Shown one piece after another: positions 7,909 to 16,731 of a stretch of DNA of 64,000 nt (position 1 is the first letter of the stretch; each line of letters begins with the position of its first letter). Below the pieces are notes generated by a model. That model ran no database searches. It was given only the letters and a program-made list of their open reading frames with translations, and was not told the origin of the DNA. A program made the position numbers and the translations under genes. Where the stretch lies: positions 124,001 to 188,000 of the forward strand of contig NZ_JACSKY010000001.1 in the NCBI RefSeq assembly GCF_018617855.1, given 5' to 3'. The stretch is from Exiguobacterium qingdaonense. GTDB lineage: Bacteria; Bacillota; Bacilli; Exiguobacteriales; Exiguobacteriaceae.

Positions 7909-10900
7909 ACGGTACCTCCCCCAGTCACAACCCTGAATAACTCAAGCGCTCGGTCGGCCTCACTCAACTCCGGGCGATCAGCCTCGATTTGGCGCATCAC
8001 ATCTAAAACGTTCGCATAATCTCTCGGAACGACTTTCACAAACTGAGAGCGCGACTGTTCGAACGACTCTAAAATCGTCCGAGCTTTGACACTGTCCGTA
8101 TGGAACTGGTGAGCTTCGAGTAGCGCATAAATCTGTTCCATGTCTTCGTCACTCATTTCCCGAGTGACGGATACGAGTTCCTCGTTGACGAGTCGGTCAT
8201 ACGCTTGTTCCCCATAAATATACGCGATACCACCGGACATACCGGCAGCGAAGTTTCGTCCGATCTGACCAAGCACGAGAACGGTCCCGCCGGTCATATA
8301 CTCACATCCGTGATCACCGACCCCTTCGACGACTGCCGTCGCTCCAGAATTTCGAACGGCGAATCGCTCGCCGACGTGACCGTTGAAGAACGCCTGACCA
8401 CTTGTCGCCCCATATAGACAGACGTTTCCGGCAATCATCTGCTCACTCTCATCGAATGGCGCATGCTTTTCAGCGATTAACGCCAGTTTCCCCCCGCTCA
8501 ATCCTTTCCCGATATAATCGTTCGCATCTCCGATGACAGAAATGGTGATCCCTCGCGGAAGGAATGCGCCTAAACTTTGACCGGCCGACCCGCTGAGGCG
8601 AAGCGAGATCGTGTCATCCGCCAATCCGACCTGACCATGCACTTTCGTCACTTCAAACCCTAACTGTGTCCCGACGGCACGATCGGTGTTGCGGATCCGA
8701 CCGACAAAGAATGTCGGCTGCAACGAGCTGATCGAACGGGAGACCGCTGGAATGAGTTTTCGATGGTCATAAGAGCGGTACGCGGGATGGGGTAGGTCAA
8801 CACGTTCAGGTAGAGGCGTCGGCATCGACAGCATCGGCGTCAAGTCCAACCGTCTCGCCTTCGGATGACTCGTCTTCCACTCACTCTCTTCGAGCAAGTC
8901 CGTTCGCCCGATTACTTCGTCGAGTGAGGTCACCCCAAGTGACGCTAGAATCTCACGCACTTCTTCAGCCAAAAACGTCATCAAATTGACGACATGTTCT
9001 GGTTTCCCCATAAACTTCTGTCGAAGGATCGGGTCTTGTGTCGCCACACCGACCGGACACGTGTCTAAATGACAGGCGCGCATCATGATGCATCCGAGGA
9101 CGACGAGCGGGGCTGTCGCAAATGCGAACTCTTCAGCACCGAAAATGGCAGCCATGACGATGTCTCGCCCGGTCATGAGCTTGCCGTCTGTTTCGAGCGT
9201 GACCCTTCCCCGCAATCCATTCAACGCAAGCGTTTGATGAGTCTCGAGAAGCCCCAGCTCCCAAGGAAGCCCTGTATGTTTAATCGACGTCTTTGGAGAG
9301 GCACCCGTCCCCCCATCGTAGCCACTGATAACGATTGTATCGGCATTCGCTTTTGCCACACCCGCCGCAATCGTCCCTACTCCAGATTTTGAAACGAGCT
9401 TGACGCTGACTTTCGCGTTCGGGTTCACATGCTTTAAGTCAAAGATTAACTGAGCCAAGTCTTCGATGGAATAGATGTCGTGATGCGGGGGTGGTGAGAT
9501 CAGACCGACACCAGGAACGGAGCCGCGCACTTCAGCGACCCATGGATATACTTTGTTGCCCGGAAGTTGACCGCCTTCCCCAGGCTTCGCCCCTTGTGCC
9601 ATCTTGATTTGAATCTCATCGGCATGGTAAAGATACTCTGCCGTCACCCCGAAACGTCCACTTGCGACTTGTTTGATCCGACTGATTCGCTCGTCCCCGT
9701 GTTCATCCGCCACGAAACGAGATCGGTGCTCTCCACCTTCACCTGAGTTACTTTTCGCACCGATTCGGTTCATCGCGATGGCGAGCGTCTCGTGCGCCTC
9801 TTTCGATAGCGAGCCGAATGACATCGCACCCGTCTTGAATCGTCTTACAATCGCTGAAATCGGCTCTACGTCTTCAATCGGAACTGATTGCTGTGTATTG
9901 AACGTAAACAACTGACGAATGAACTGTCCCGATGTCTCGTGCATCTTCACGTAGGCATCATAGTACTTTCGTTCATTCTCACGGCAGGCCCGTTGCAACA
10001 AATGAATCGTCTTCGGATTGAACGCATGCTCTTCCCCGTCTGCGCGCCACTGGAACTCACTCCCTGCTTCAAGCGGACGATCGAGCTCATATGCCGCATC
10101 GTGTAGATTTTTCGCTTCTTCTTCCAACTCTTCAAATCCAATGCCTGACAGTTGAGACGTCGTACCTCGAAAATGGGTTTCAATCAACTGACGATCCAAT
10201 CCGACCGCCTCGAAAATCTGGGCTCCCCGATAACTTTGAATCGTTGAAATGCCCATTTTCGACATAATTTTGACGATTCCTTCGACGACCGCTTTTTGAT
10301 ACGAGCGGACCGCCTCTTCAAGTGAATGCGAAATTTGATCATGTTCGACCAAACGTTGTATTGTCGCATAGGCAACATAAGGATACACCACGTCTGCCCC
10401 ATAACCGATTAAAGTCGCTGCCTGATGCACTTCTCGGACTTCCCCACTCTCACAAATAAGACTACAGTTCGATCGCAAGTTCTCCCGAATCAAGTGCTGG
10501 TGAACCGCACTTAAGACGAGTAGGGCCGGCATGGCGATACGTGTCGCATCTATGGAGCGATCGGAAAGGACGATGCTGTTTGCCCCAGAACGTACAGCTT
10601 GACTGACTTCTTCCAATAGTTCGTGGAGCGATGACTCTAGATTGACAGTAAACGTCGTGTCGATCCGTTTGACGTTCAGTCGTTCTTCAATTTGAGCGAG
10701 AATTGCGCCGTCAATGATTGGGTGCTCCAACCAAATACGTTTCGCATGACCACGCCCGGTGTGAACCGGGTCTCCTTGAGGACCGACCCATGTGAAGGTT
10801 GCGGTGACAATCTTCTCACGCAATGCGTCAATCGGTGGGTTTGTCACTTGTGCGAAATGTTGCTTAAAGTAATGGAATAGCGAACGTGGACGTACCGAGA

Positions 10901-12344
10901 GGACGGCGATCGGCTGATCATGTCCCATCGACCCGATCGGATCCTTTTCTTCGTTAATGAGTGGAACCAAATATTGCTCAATATCCTCTTTTGTATATCC
11001 GAATGCACGTTGTACACGCTCTAATTCTGGTAGTTCTTTTTCCAAAATGCCCCTGTCTTCGGTGACCATCATTTGTTTAAGCCATTTGTGATATGGCTCC
11101 GATTTCGCAATCGTCTCTTTAACTTCCCGATCCGGAATCAACCGCTTTTCCACCAGGTCGATCAACAACAACTGTCCAGGTCTCAGACGTTGCTTCGATT
11201 TGACGTTTTCCGCATCAACTGGGATGACACCAGTCTCGGATGACAAAATCAATTCCCCATCTAATGTTTCGACGTAACGCATCGGACGCAGCCCGTTCCG
11301 ATCTAAAATTGCTCCGATTTGCCTGCCATCAGTGAAAACGACACCTGTCGGCCCATCCCACGGCTCCATAATCGAAGAATGGTATTGATAAAAATCACGT
11401 TTGAACGGTTCCATGTTCCCTTCAACGAATGGCTCAGGGATTAACATCATCGCCGTATGCGCGATTGACCGACCGGTTCGAGTGAAGAATTCAAATGCGT
11501 TATCGAGCATGGAAGAATCACTGCCATCCTCTTGAAGAATAGGGAATAGATGATTGACATCCTCGAACAAATCAGTAGACGTGACGCCTTCCCTCGCACG
11601 CATTGCATCAATATTGCCGCGAAGCGTATTGATCTCCCCGTTATGGACAATCATTCGGTTTGGATGAGCCCGTTCCCATGACGGAAACGTGTTCGTAGAG
11701 AAACGCGAATGGACGATGCCAAAAGTGCTTTTATAATGGGGCGATTGTAAATCTAAATAAAATGCACTGATTTGGTCGGGCGTCAACATACCTTTATATA
11801 CAATCGTCTTTGTCGATAAGCTTGCAATATACAAGTTCAATGTTTCGACTTTTTCGATTTGTCGACGTAGTTCATAGAATACACGCTCATTTGAGTCGTC
11901 ATGAAGAAACGGACACGAGATGAACCATTGATAAATGACGGGTTGCGTCACCCGTGCATGTTCTCCGATTTGAGTCGGGTCCACAGGAACTTGCCGCCAC
12001 TCGATCGTCGAACAATCTAGTTCATCCGCCATTCGTTCCATCATGGCAATCTTTTCTTGAAGCTGATTGTCTGACGGCTGAAAAAAAACCATTCCGACAG
12101 CATATTGACCAGGTGACGGAAGGTTCATCGTTTGTGTGAATAAATCATGTGGGATTTCAGTCATGATACCTGCACCATCACCTGCATCGATGACACCCTG
12201 TCCTCCTCGGTGTTCTAACTTACATAACATCGAGAGTGATTTTTGAACAATGTCATGCTTTTTATGTCCATGTAAATTGACGTATAGTCCAATTCCACAT
12301 GCATCTTTTTCAAATGTTGAATCATACAGACCAACTCGACTCAT
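7905..12344 (-). CDS. gltB: glutamate synthase, large subunit
   Basis: The 1479-residue catalytic subunit of GOGAT. A 15-residue propeptide precedes ACGIG, whose Cys16 becomes the N-terminal nucleophile of the class II glutaminase domain (to about 420). A central domain and the FMN-binding synthase barrel follow (KPGEGGQLPG, SGYDGGTGASP), then the 3Fe-4S Cys set in CHLDTCPVGVATQ and the C-terminal beta-helix GXXG domain. I start at the ATG at 12344, spaced 8 nt from GGAAGGAG; a farther ATG at 12362 would contain that ribosome site. First gene of the gltBD operon. The upstream region holds a promoter and a cre-like site. No gltC regulator is adjacent. Confidence 0.97.
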   Translation of the reverse strand: MSRVGLYDSTFEKDACGIGLYVNLHGHKKHDIVQKSLSMLCKLEHRGGQGVIDAGDGAGIMTEIPHDLFTQTMNLPSPGQYAVGMVFFQPSDNQLQEKIAMMERMADELDCSTIEWRQVPVDPTQIGEHARVTQPVIYQWFISCPFLHDDSNERVFYELRRQIEKVETLNLYIASLSTKTIVYKGMLTPDQISAFYLDLQSPHYKSTFGIVHSRFSTNTFPSWERAHPNRMIVHNGEINTLRGNIDAMRAREGVTSTDLFEDVNHLFPILQEDGSDSSMLDNAFEFFTRTGRSIAHTAMMLIPEPFVEGNMEPFKRDFYQYHSSIMEPWDGPTGVVFTDGRQIGAILDRNGLRPMRYVETLDGELILSSETGVIPVDAENVKSKQRLRPGQLLLIDLVEKRLIPDREVKETIAKSEPYHKWLKQMMVTEDRGILEKELPELERVQRAFGYTKEDIEQYLVPLINEEKDPIGSMGHDQPIAVLSVRPRSLFHYFKQHFAQVTNPPIDALREKIVTATFTWVGPQGDPVHTGRGHAKRIWLEHPIIDGAILAQIEERLNVKRIDTTFTVNLESSLHELLEEVSQAVRSGANSIVLSDRSIDATRIAMPALLVLSAVHQHLIRENLRSNCSLICESGEVREVHQAATLIGYGADVVYPYVAYATIQRLVEHDQISHSLEEAVRSYQKAVVEGIVKIMSKMGISTIQSYRGAQIFEAVGLDRQLIETHFRGTTSQLSGIGFEELEEEAKNLHDAAYELDRPLEAGSEFQWRADGEEHAFNPKTIHLLQRACRENERKYYDAYVKMHETSGQFIRQLFTFNTQQSVPIEDVEPISAIVRRFKTGAMSFGSLSKEAHETLAIAMNRIGAKSNSGEGGEHRSRFVADEHGDERISRIKQVASGRFGVTAEYLYHADEIQIKMAQGAKPGEGGQLPGNKVYPWVAEVRGSVPGVGLISPPPHHDIYSIEDLAQLIFDLKHVNPNAKVSVKLVSKSGVGTIAAGVAKANADTIVISGYDGGTGASPKTSIKHTGLPWELGLLETHQTLALNGLRGRVTLETDGKLMTGRDIVMAAIFGAEEFAFATAPLVVLGCIMMRACHLDTCPVGVATQDPILRQKFMGKPEHVVNLMTFLAEEVREILASLGVTSLDEVIGRTDLLEESEWKTSHPKARRLDLTPMLSMPTPLPERVDLPHPAYRSYDHRKLIPAVSRSISSLQPTFFVGRIRNTDRAVGTQLGFEVTKVHGQVGLADDTISLRLSGSAGQSLGAFLPRGITISVIGDANDYIGKGLSGGKLALIAEKHAPFDESEQMIAGNVCLYGATSGQAFFNGHVGERFAVRNSGATAVVEGVGDHGCEYMTGGTVLVLGQIGRNFAAGMSGGIAYIYGEQAYDRLVNEELVSVTREMSDEDMEQIYALLEAHQFHTDSVKARTILESFEQSRSQFVKVVPRDYANVLDVMRQIEADRPELSEADRALELFRVVTGGGTV

Positions 12345-12381
12345 ATCATCGACTCCTTCCACTCACAGTTTCGTAATTCAT

Positions 12382-12410
12382 ATTTTGTTCTAAATATTCT
12401 GAAAAATCAA
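12382..12410 (-). promoter_or_regulatory. gltB sigma-A promoter
   Basis: Minus-strand TTGATT, 17-bp spacer, CAAAAT, ending about 38 bp before the gltB start. Both hexamers are moderate and spacing is ideal. Confidence 0.5.
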
Positions 12411-12456
12411 GTGAGTTGCATGTAGTTTTGCATATCAAAAATACAAGTCGATTAAT

Positions 12457-12472
12457 TTGAAAGCGCATACAT
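12457..12472. promoter_or_regulatory. cre-like site upstream of gltB
   Basis: TTGAAAGCGCATACAT satisfies WTGNNARCGNWWWCAW at all positions. It lies about 50 bp upstream of the gltB -35, a position compatible with CcpA activation rather than steric repression. The remaining bases up to 12560 are AT-rich with no further feature seen. Confidence 0.5.
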
Positions 12473-12566
12473 AAGGTTTTTTAATGGTTTTTTTCGTTTT
12501 TAGTTATATTCGATAAAGAATAAATATCCATGATTATTATTTATTTATAGGTTCTTTAGAACGCAA

Positions 12567-12593
12567 AAAAGGATGCCGTATCGACATCCTTTT
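12567..12593 (-). terminator. terminator of the TspO-like gene
   Basis: AAAAGGATG / CATCCTTTT 9-bp stem; on the minus strand it is followed by TTTTTTGCG directly after the gene. Confidence 0.85.
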
Positions 12594-12600
12594 CTGTCAG

Positions 12601-13350
12601 TTACTCTACCGTTTTTCGTGGATGATGAAGAAATGATTTTGGTCGCTTCCACAAAATCAAGGCAATATATCCGATAGCGAGTAGCGTCAGTGCACTGACA
12701 ATTACAACATACAATGTACCCTCTTCAATTCTCGCAAATATTGCGATATACGCCCAGACAAATACGAGCGGATAGATGAAGTCATAATGCCACCACATAA
12801 AGACGAGGGCCAGTACGACACCGACCATGAGCATGAGTGATGCCCAGGCGAGTTCATCGAGTCCTAATAACGAGGTGATCTCCTCCGTCTTCATGACGAC
12901 GAATACATTCACGATTGTCGCGACCGATACCCACCCGATGTAGATCGAGAACGGGAAGCGATCGAGCCAACTAGTAGATGTCCTGAACGCCGTGTAGTAT
13001 AGCCAACTAAGAGAAGCTAAGAAAGAGACCATGATGATAAGCGAAGTGACAAACCACTCGTTTGTGAATGCAAGGAGCCATAAACCATTCAACACGCAGG
13101 AGATTAAAAATCCGGCCTTCATTCGCTCGGCTTGTCGATTCGCCGATGTCCCTTTTTTCAACTGCAGGACGAGCCATACGAGCAAGGCGACGTATATGAC
13201 ACCCCATATCGAGAACGCATATCCCGCCGGCTTGAAGAAAATATCGATTCGGTCTGAAACTGCGGCGTTATCACCGCTCGCAAAATAATTGATGACGACT
13301 ATCGCCAAAAAGGCGACCCAGTTCACAATCGGCCATTTTGATAAGTCCAT
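12601..13350 (-). CDS. tryptophan-rich sensory (TspO/MBR-like) membrane protein
   Basis: 249 residues, hydrophobic throughout with about seven to eight predicted spans. The PAGYAFSIWGVIYVALL segment near residue 40 and repeated Trp-containing spans (LSWLYYTAF, WASLML, MWWHYDF) match the longer Bacillales and lactic-acid-bacterial proteins annotated as tryptophan-rich sensory protein. Function in bacteria is unresolved; tetrapyrrole or stress-related roles are proposed for shorter TspO. Translation initiation is odd: a strong AAAGGAGGTG lies 30 nt upstream of the only in-frame ATG, with a perfect stem-loop between them and an in-frame TAG in the leader. Confidence 0.8.
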   Translation of the reverse strand: MDLSKWPIVNWVAFLAIVVINYFASGDNAAVSDRIDIFFKPAGYAFSIWGVIYVALLVWLVLQLKKGTSANRQAERMKAGFLISCVLNGLWLLAFTNEWFVTSLIIMVSFLASLSWLYYTAFRTSTSWLDRFPFSIYIGWVSVATIVNVFVVMKTEEITSLLGLDELAWASLMLMVGVVLALVFMWWHYDFIYPLVFVWAYIAIFARIEEGTLYVVIVSALTLLAIGYIALILWKRPKSFLHHPRKTVE

Positions 13351-13356
13351 ATTTCC

Positions 13357-13389
13357 GATCTTCTATATGAAGATCACACACCTCCTTTT
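13357..13389 (-). promoter_or_regulatory. Shine-Dalgarno, stem-loop, start arrangement
   Basis: Minus-strand order: AAAGGAGG (13381-13389), 5 nt, the stem-loop GATCTTCATATAGAAGATC (7-bp perfect stem, 5-nt loop, 13357-13375), 6 nt, ATG. Folding out the 19-nt hairpin would leave 11 nt between ribosome site and start, near optimal; unfolded, the 30-nt gap is too long. Confidence 0.5.
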
Positions 13390-13433
13390 GTAACATAATA
13401 TTCAATACCCGCATCTATGTGACTCTACACGTA

Positions 13434-13460
13434 GAAAAGGGCCCGCAAGCGCGAGCCCTC
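13434..13460 (-). terminator. terminator of the aldo/keto reductase gene
   Basis: Minus-strand AGGGCTCGC / GCGGGCCCT (one wobble) with a 4-nt loop, then TTTTCTAC, just past the stop. Confidence 0.8.
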
Positions 13461-13463
13461 TCA

Positions 13464-14276
13464 TTAAAAGTCAATATCGTCAGGATCCGGTCCGAGCCGT
13501 TCACCGGTCGCCACTTGATCAATTTTTTCCAAGTCGTCGGCATCGAGAGAAAAATCGAACACGTCGAAATTTTCTCGGATGCGGTGTGGCGTCACCGATT
13601 TCGGCAAGGCGACATGCCCTGATTCAAGGTGCCAACGCAGCACAACTTGCGCAGATGTCTTGCCATGCTTCTCCGCAATCTCGGCAAAGACGGGAATGTC
13701 TAAGAACTTCCCTTGCATGAGCGGACTCCATGCCTCGATTTGAATGCCTTCATCCTGACAATAGTCCAGCAAATCAGGTTGAGGCAGTTGCGGGTGAAGT
13801 TCCACTTGATTGATAAATGGAGTCATCAGTCCTGCATCTTTTAACGCTTCAAGATGATGTTCTTTGAAGTTAGACACGCCGATCACCTTGATTTTCCCGG
13901 CTTCATATAATTCAATCAGGTCTTTCCAAGCCTCGACGAATCCATCTACAGGCCAATGGAGTAGACAAAGGTCCAAGTAATCAGTTTGAAGACGTTCCAA
14001 TGAATCTTCGAACGCTTCTTTCGTTTTCCCCTCACGAATATCATCATTCCAGATTTTTGATGTGATGAACAATTCTGAGCGGTCGACCCCTGAAACTTTA
14101 ATCCCTTTTGCGACACCGTCCTCGTTTTTATAAATCGCAGCCGTATCGATGTGACGATAGCCCGTCTTAATGGCCTCGACGACAGCTGCCGGAGCCTCTG
14201 TATCATTGTCGACTTGCCACACTCCAAAGCCAATCATCGGAATTTTCACCTTGTTTCTTAACGTAGCATATAACAT
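13464..14276 (-). CDS. aldo/keto reductase
   Basis: A 270-residue NADPH-dependent TIM-barrel carbonyl reductase of the AKR superfamily (2,5-diketogluconate/methylglyoxal reductase type). The catalytic tetrad residues are seen as D in YRHIDTAA, Y in AAIYKNE, K in ITSKIWN and H in CLLHWPVD. The C-terminal RENFDVFDFSL is typical. Start chosen at 14276, where AGGGGG is 9 nt upstream; the ATG three codons earlier abuts the ribosome site. A sigma-B-like promoter lies 40 bp upstream, suggesting stress induction and detoxification of reactive aldehydes. Confidence 0.93.
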   Translation of the reverse strand: MLYATLRNKVKIPMIGFGVWQVDNDTEAPAAVVEAIKTGYRHIDTAAIYKNEDGVAKGIKVSGVDRSELFITSKIWNDDIREGKTKEAFEDSLERLQTDYLDLCLLHWPVDGFVEAWKDLIELYEAGKIKVIGVSNFKEHHLEALKDAGLMTPFINQVELHPQLPQPDLLDYCQDEGIQIEAWSPLMQGKFLDIPVFAEIAEKHGKTSAQVVLRWHLESGHVALPKSVTPHRIRENFDVFDFSLDADDLEKIDQVATGERLGPDPDDIDF

Positions 14277-14316
14277 CCAGTTCATCCCCCTATTCTTCTA
14301 TCGAGCTGATTGTATC

Positions 14317-14342
14317 ATACCCGACATTTTATTTTGAAAAAC
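14317..14342 (-). promoter_or_regulatory. sigma-B-type promoter of the aldo/keto reductase
   Basis: Minus-strand GTTTTT, 14-bp spacer, GGGTAT. The B. subtilis sigma-B consensus is GTTTAA-N12-15-GGGTAT or GGGAAT. It touches the stop of the upstream ABC permease gene. Confidence 0.55.
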
Positions 14343-15136
14343 TAAATCGTCAAATCTTTTCGAGTGAAGCGGATGAACGAACACGCAGATAAAATGAACA
14401 GTAAACCGAAGAGCCAAATGAAATGCACTCCCCAAAATTCTTCACGCATGATTGCTGGTGCATCAAAGAGTGAGAAGAAAGAGATGTTTGACATCCATTT
14501 GAACTGTTCGCTTACCCCATTGATGATGTTCACGATTAAGAAGAAAGTGAAAATCCCACCCGTCACCATATACGATTTGTTACTATCATCGAACAAACTC
14601 GCCGTCATGTAAGCTGCGACTCCTAATACAAGCAGCATGAGCGCTCCGTTTAATTGAAGCATCCATAAAACGGAATAGTCGATTTGAAGATCGAACAAGA
14701 GGTCTGCCATCATTAGACTAAGTCCATTCAGCCCGACAAAGAGACCGACCGCCACGAGAAGAATGACAAAACTTGAGATGATGTATGTGACACGAGAGAT
14801 TGGCGCCGCCATATAAAGCATGATTTCTCCCGAATCGACCGGTTTTGCGAGTAACTTCGAGGCAAACGTCAGCGCGAACAGAACCGCGAGCACATAGAAA
14901 ATCAATCCGTAATAGTTGCTCGACAATAAATTTAGTATATTGTCCATCGCCATCGTTGCATCGATTTGGAAGACGTCGAGCAACTCTTTTGGTAATGACT
15001 CTAGTTTCGCTTCGATTAAGCCTGTTTCTTGAATGGATGGGAAGATGGCAGCTAAAAAGAACAGGTATACGCTAGTCCCGATCGAATATCCAAGAATCCA
15101 GCTCCGATTCTGTTTGAACATGGAACGAATTAACAT
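14342..15136 (-). CDS. ABC transporter permease (ABC-2 type)
   Basis: A 264-residue integral membrane protein with six hydrophobic segments, starting with a short basic N-terminus (RSMFKQNRSW) and a first span near 15-35; a segment between spans one and two may be extracytoplasmic. It directly follows the ATPase gene (TAAATG, no gap), so they form one exporter. The two-gene layout with a divergent TetR regulator suggests a drug- or lipid-type efflux pump induced by its substrate. Substrate not predictable. Confidence 0.85.
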   Translation of the reverse strand: MLIRSMFKQNRSWILGYSIGTSVYLFFLAAIFPSIQETGLIEAKLESLPKELLDVFQIDATMAMDNILNLLSSNYYGLIFYVLAVLFALTFASKLLAKPVDSGEIMLYMAAPISRVTYIISSFVILLVAVGLFVGLNGLSLMMADLLFDLQIDYSVLWMLQLNGALMLLVLGVAAYMTASLFDDSNKSYMVTGGIFTFFLIVNIINGVSEQFKWMSNISFFSLFDAPAIMREEFWGVHFIWLFGLLFILSACSFIRFTRKDLTI

Positions 15137-16009
15137 TTATGTCGCCTCCCCGTAATATTGCATGAATAGGTGTTCAAGCTCATCTGCACCGCTTGCAAGT
15201 GACCGAATCTCGTAGTTCGCCAACGTTCGGATGAGTCGGTTCAAGTCTTCCGGTTTCGTTATGACCACTTCAACTTGCAACCCGTCTCGAACTGCTGAGT
15301 CTTCTGCGAATCGAATCGCTTCGGGCTCTGAAGAAAACTCGATGCGATACCGTTTCACACTATGCTGCCGGAGCTCTTCAATATCTTCTTCGATTATGAT
15401 CCGTCCGTCTTTAATCAATGCGGCACGATCGCACGTCCGTTCCATCTCGGGAAAATGGTGGGAGCTCATGAGAATGGCTTTCCCTGACTGTTTCTCTTCA
15501 ATCAACCAATCAATTAGCCGTTCCTGCATGAGCGGGTCAAGTCCGCTCGTCGGCTCATCTAAAATATAGACAGGTACATCTTTCATAAAACAGGTGATGA
15601 TGGCAAGTTTCTGCTTCATCCCTTTTGACATTTTCCGAACTTTCGTCGCCTCATCAAATGAAAAGCGTTCGCGAAGGTTCCGTTCACGCTCCGCATCCGT
15701 CTTGTGTAAATGTCGCGTCAAATGAATGATTTCTTCACCGGTCATGTTTTGAGGATAATTGATCTCGCCTGGTAAATAGCCGACGCATTGTTTTACCTTC
15801 TCCGTTTCCTGCCAGCAGTCGAATCCATTAATTGATGCGTTTCCTTCATTCGGTTTCAAGAGACCCATCAAGTGTCGAATCGTCGTAGACTTTCCGGCAC
15901 CGTTCGGTCCAATGAACCCAAAGATCATGCCTGGTGATACGTCAAGTGACACATCAAAGATGCCATGCGTCGCATCGAACCTTTTCGTCAATTGCTGTAT
16001 ATGAATCAA
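15137..16009 (-). CDS. ABC transporter ATP-binding protein
   Basis: 290 residues. Walker A is GPNGAGKST near residue 35, the signature motif is MSKGMKQKLA, Walker B is VYILDEPTSGLDPL, and the H-loop lies in MSSHHF. A C-terminal extension of about 75 residues resembles the regulatory tail of BcrA/NatA-type subunits. The start is a TTG at 16009 with GGAGGG six nt upstream; no alternative ATG fits. An extended -10 (TGATATACT) and an inverted repeat precede it, divergent from the TetR gene that probably represses it. Confidence 0.92.
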   Translation of the reverse strand: MIHIQQLTKRFDATHGIFDVSLDVSPGMIFGFIGPNGAGKSTTIRHLMGLLKPNEGNASINGFDCWQETEKVKQCVGYLPGEINYPQNMTGEEIIHLTRHLHKTDAERERNLRERFSFDEATKVRKMSKGMKQKLAIITCFMKDVPVYILDEPTSGLDPLMQERLIDWLIEEKQSGKAILMSSHHFPEMERTCDRAALIKDGRIIIEEDIEELRQHSVKRYRIEFSSEPEAIRFAEDSAVRDGLQVEVVITKPEDLNRLIRTLANYEIRSLASGADELEHLFMQYYGEAT

Positions 16010-16020
16010 ATTAAACCCTC

Positions 16021-16082
16021 CTTTTTTGAAATATATATCATTAATGATTACAAAACTAGTATATCACGTTCTTTTTTGAAAT
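16021..16082. promoter_or_regulatory. control region between ABC operon and tetR
   Basis: Three elements: an extended -10 TGATATACT for the ABC operon at 16058-16066 (minus strand); a perfect 12-bp palindrome ATCATTAATGAT at 16037-16048, about 10 bp downstream of it near the expected +1; and a direct repeat CTTTTTTGAAAT at 16021-16032 and 16071-16082, exactly 50 bp apart. The palindrome is a plausible TetR operator. Confidence 0.45.
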
Positions 16083-16130
16083 GGAAATGGTATATTTGTT
16101 ACAAAACAAAGGAAAGGAGCAAGCCGACAG

Positions 16131-16694
16131 ATGAATGGATTTACAAAGCGCACGAACGAAAAAAGACAAGCGATCTTACGCGCCGCATCCGATTTGATGG
16201 CTAGAAAACAATCTCGCTTCACAGTCAACGAACTGGCCAAACAAGCTACGGTTTCGCCCGTATCCATCTATAATTATTTTGGTTCGAAAGAGCAAGTCAT
16301 AATTGAAGTGTTACAACTCATGACCGAAGAGCAGATGAGTTGGATTGATCGAGCAATCGAGTCGAACGCTCCATTCGATTCGTTACTCGTTGATATATTA
16401 AAGCGAAAAATCAAGATGGCAGTCCTATTTGACGAAACCGTCACCGCAATGATTCAACAAGACCCAAGTTGGGAACAGCTTTCTGCAAGAGGATACGATT
16501 CTTTTGCCCGGTTGATTGAGTACGGTAAGCAACAAGGAAGAATTGATGCGACGTTGTCTACGGCATCCTATCTTCATTACGTTCAGTTGATCCAACAGGC
16601 AATCCTGTCTGACCCTCATTTTTCAGTCGGGGACTTGAAAGAAACGATGGAAGATTATTTTCATTTCTTCTTGAACGGAATCATCAAACGCTAA
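16131..16694 (+). CDS. TetR family transcriptional regulator
   Basis: 187 residues. The N-terminal HTH (about residues 10-55) contains EKRQAILRAASDLMA and the recognition helix region TVSPVSIYNYFGSKEQV, which is diagnostic of TetR. The C-terminal helical ligand domain is divergent. The ATG follows AAAGGAGCAAGCCGACAG. Divergent from the ABC exporter genes, so it most likely represses them and is released by a pump substrate. Confidence 0.92.
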   Translation: MNGFTKRTNEKRQAILRAASDLMARKQSRFTVNELAKQATVSPVSIYNYFGSKEQVIIEVLQLMTEEQMSWIDRAIESNAPFDSLLVDILKRKIKMAVLFDETVTAMIQQDPSWEQLSARGYDSFARLIEYGKQQGRIDATLSTASYLHYVQLIQQAILSDPHFSVGDLKETMEDYFHFFLNGIIKR

Positions 16695-16730
16695 AAGGGT
16701 GACTGTCTACTTTTCAGACAGCCACCCTTT
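16694..16730. terminator. bidirectional terminator between tetR and the FAD oxidase gene
   Basis: AAAGGGTGACTGTCT and AGACAGCCACCCTTT, a 15-bp stem with one mismatch and a 7-nt loop. T-rich flank on the plus strand (TTTCTCACGTTTT). Confidence 0.85.
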
Positions 16731-16731
16731 C

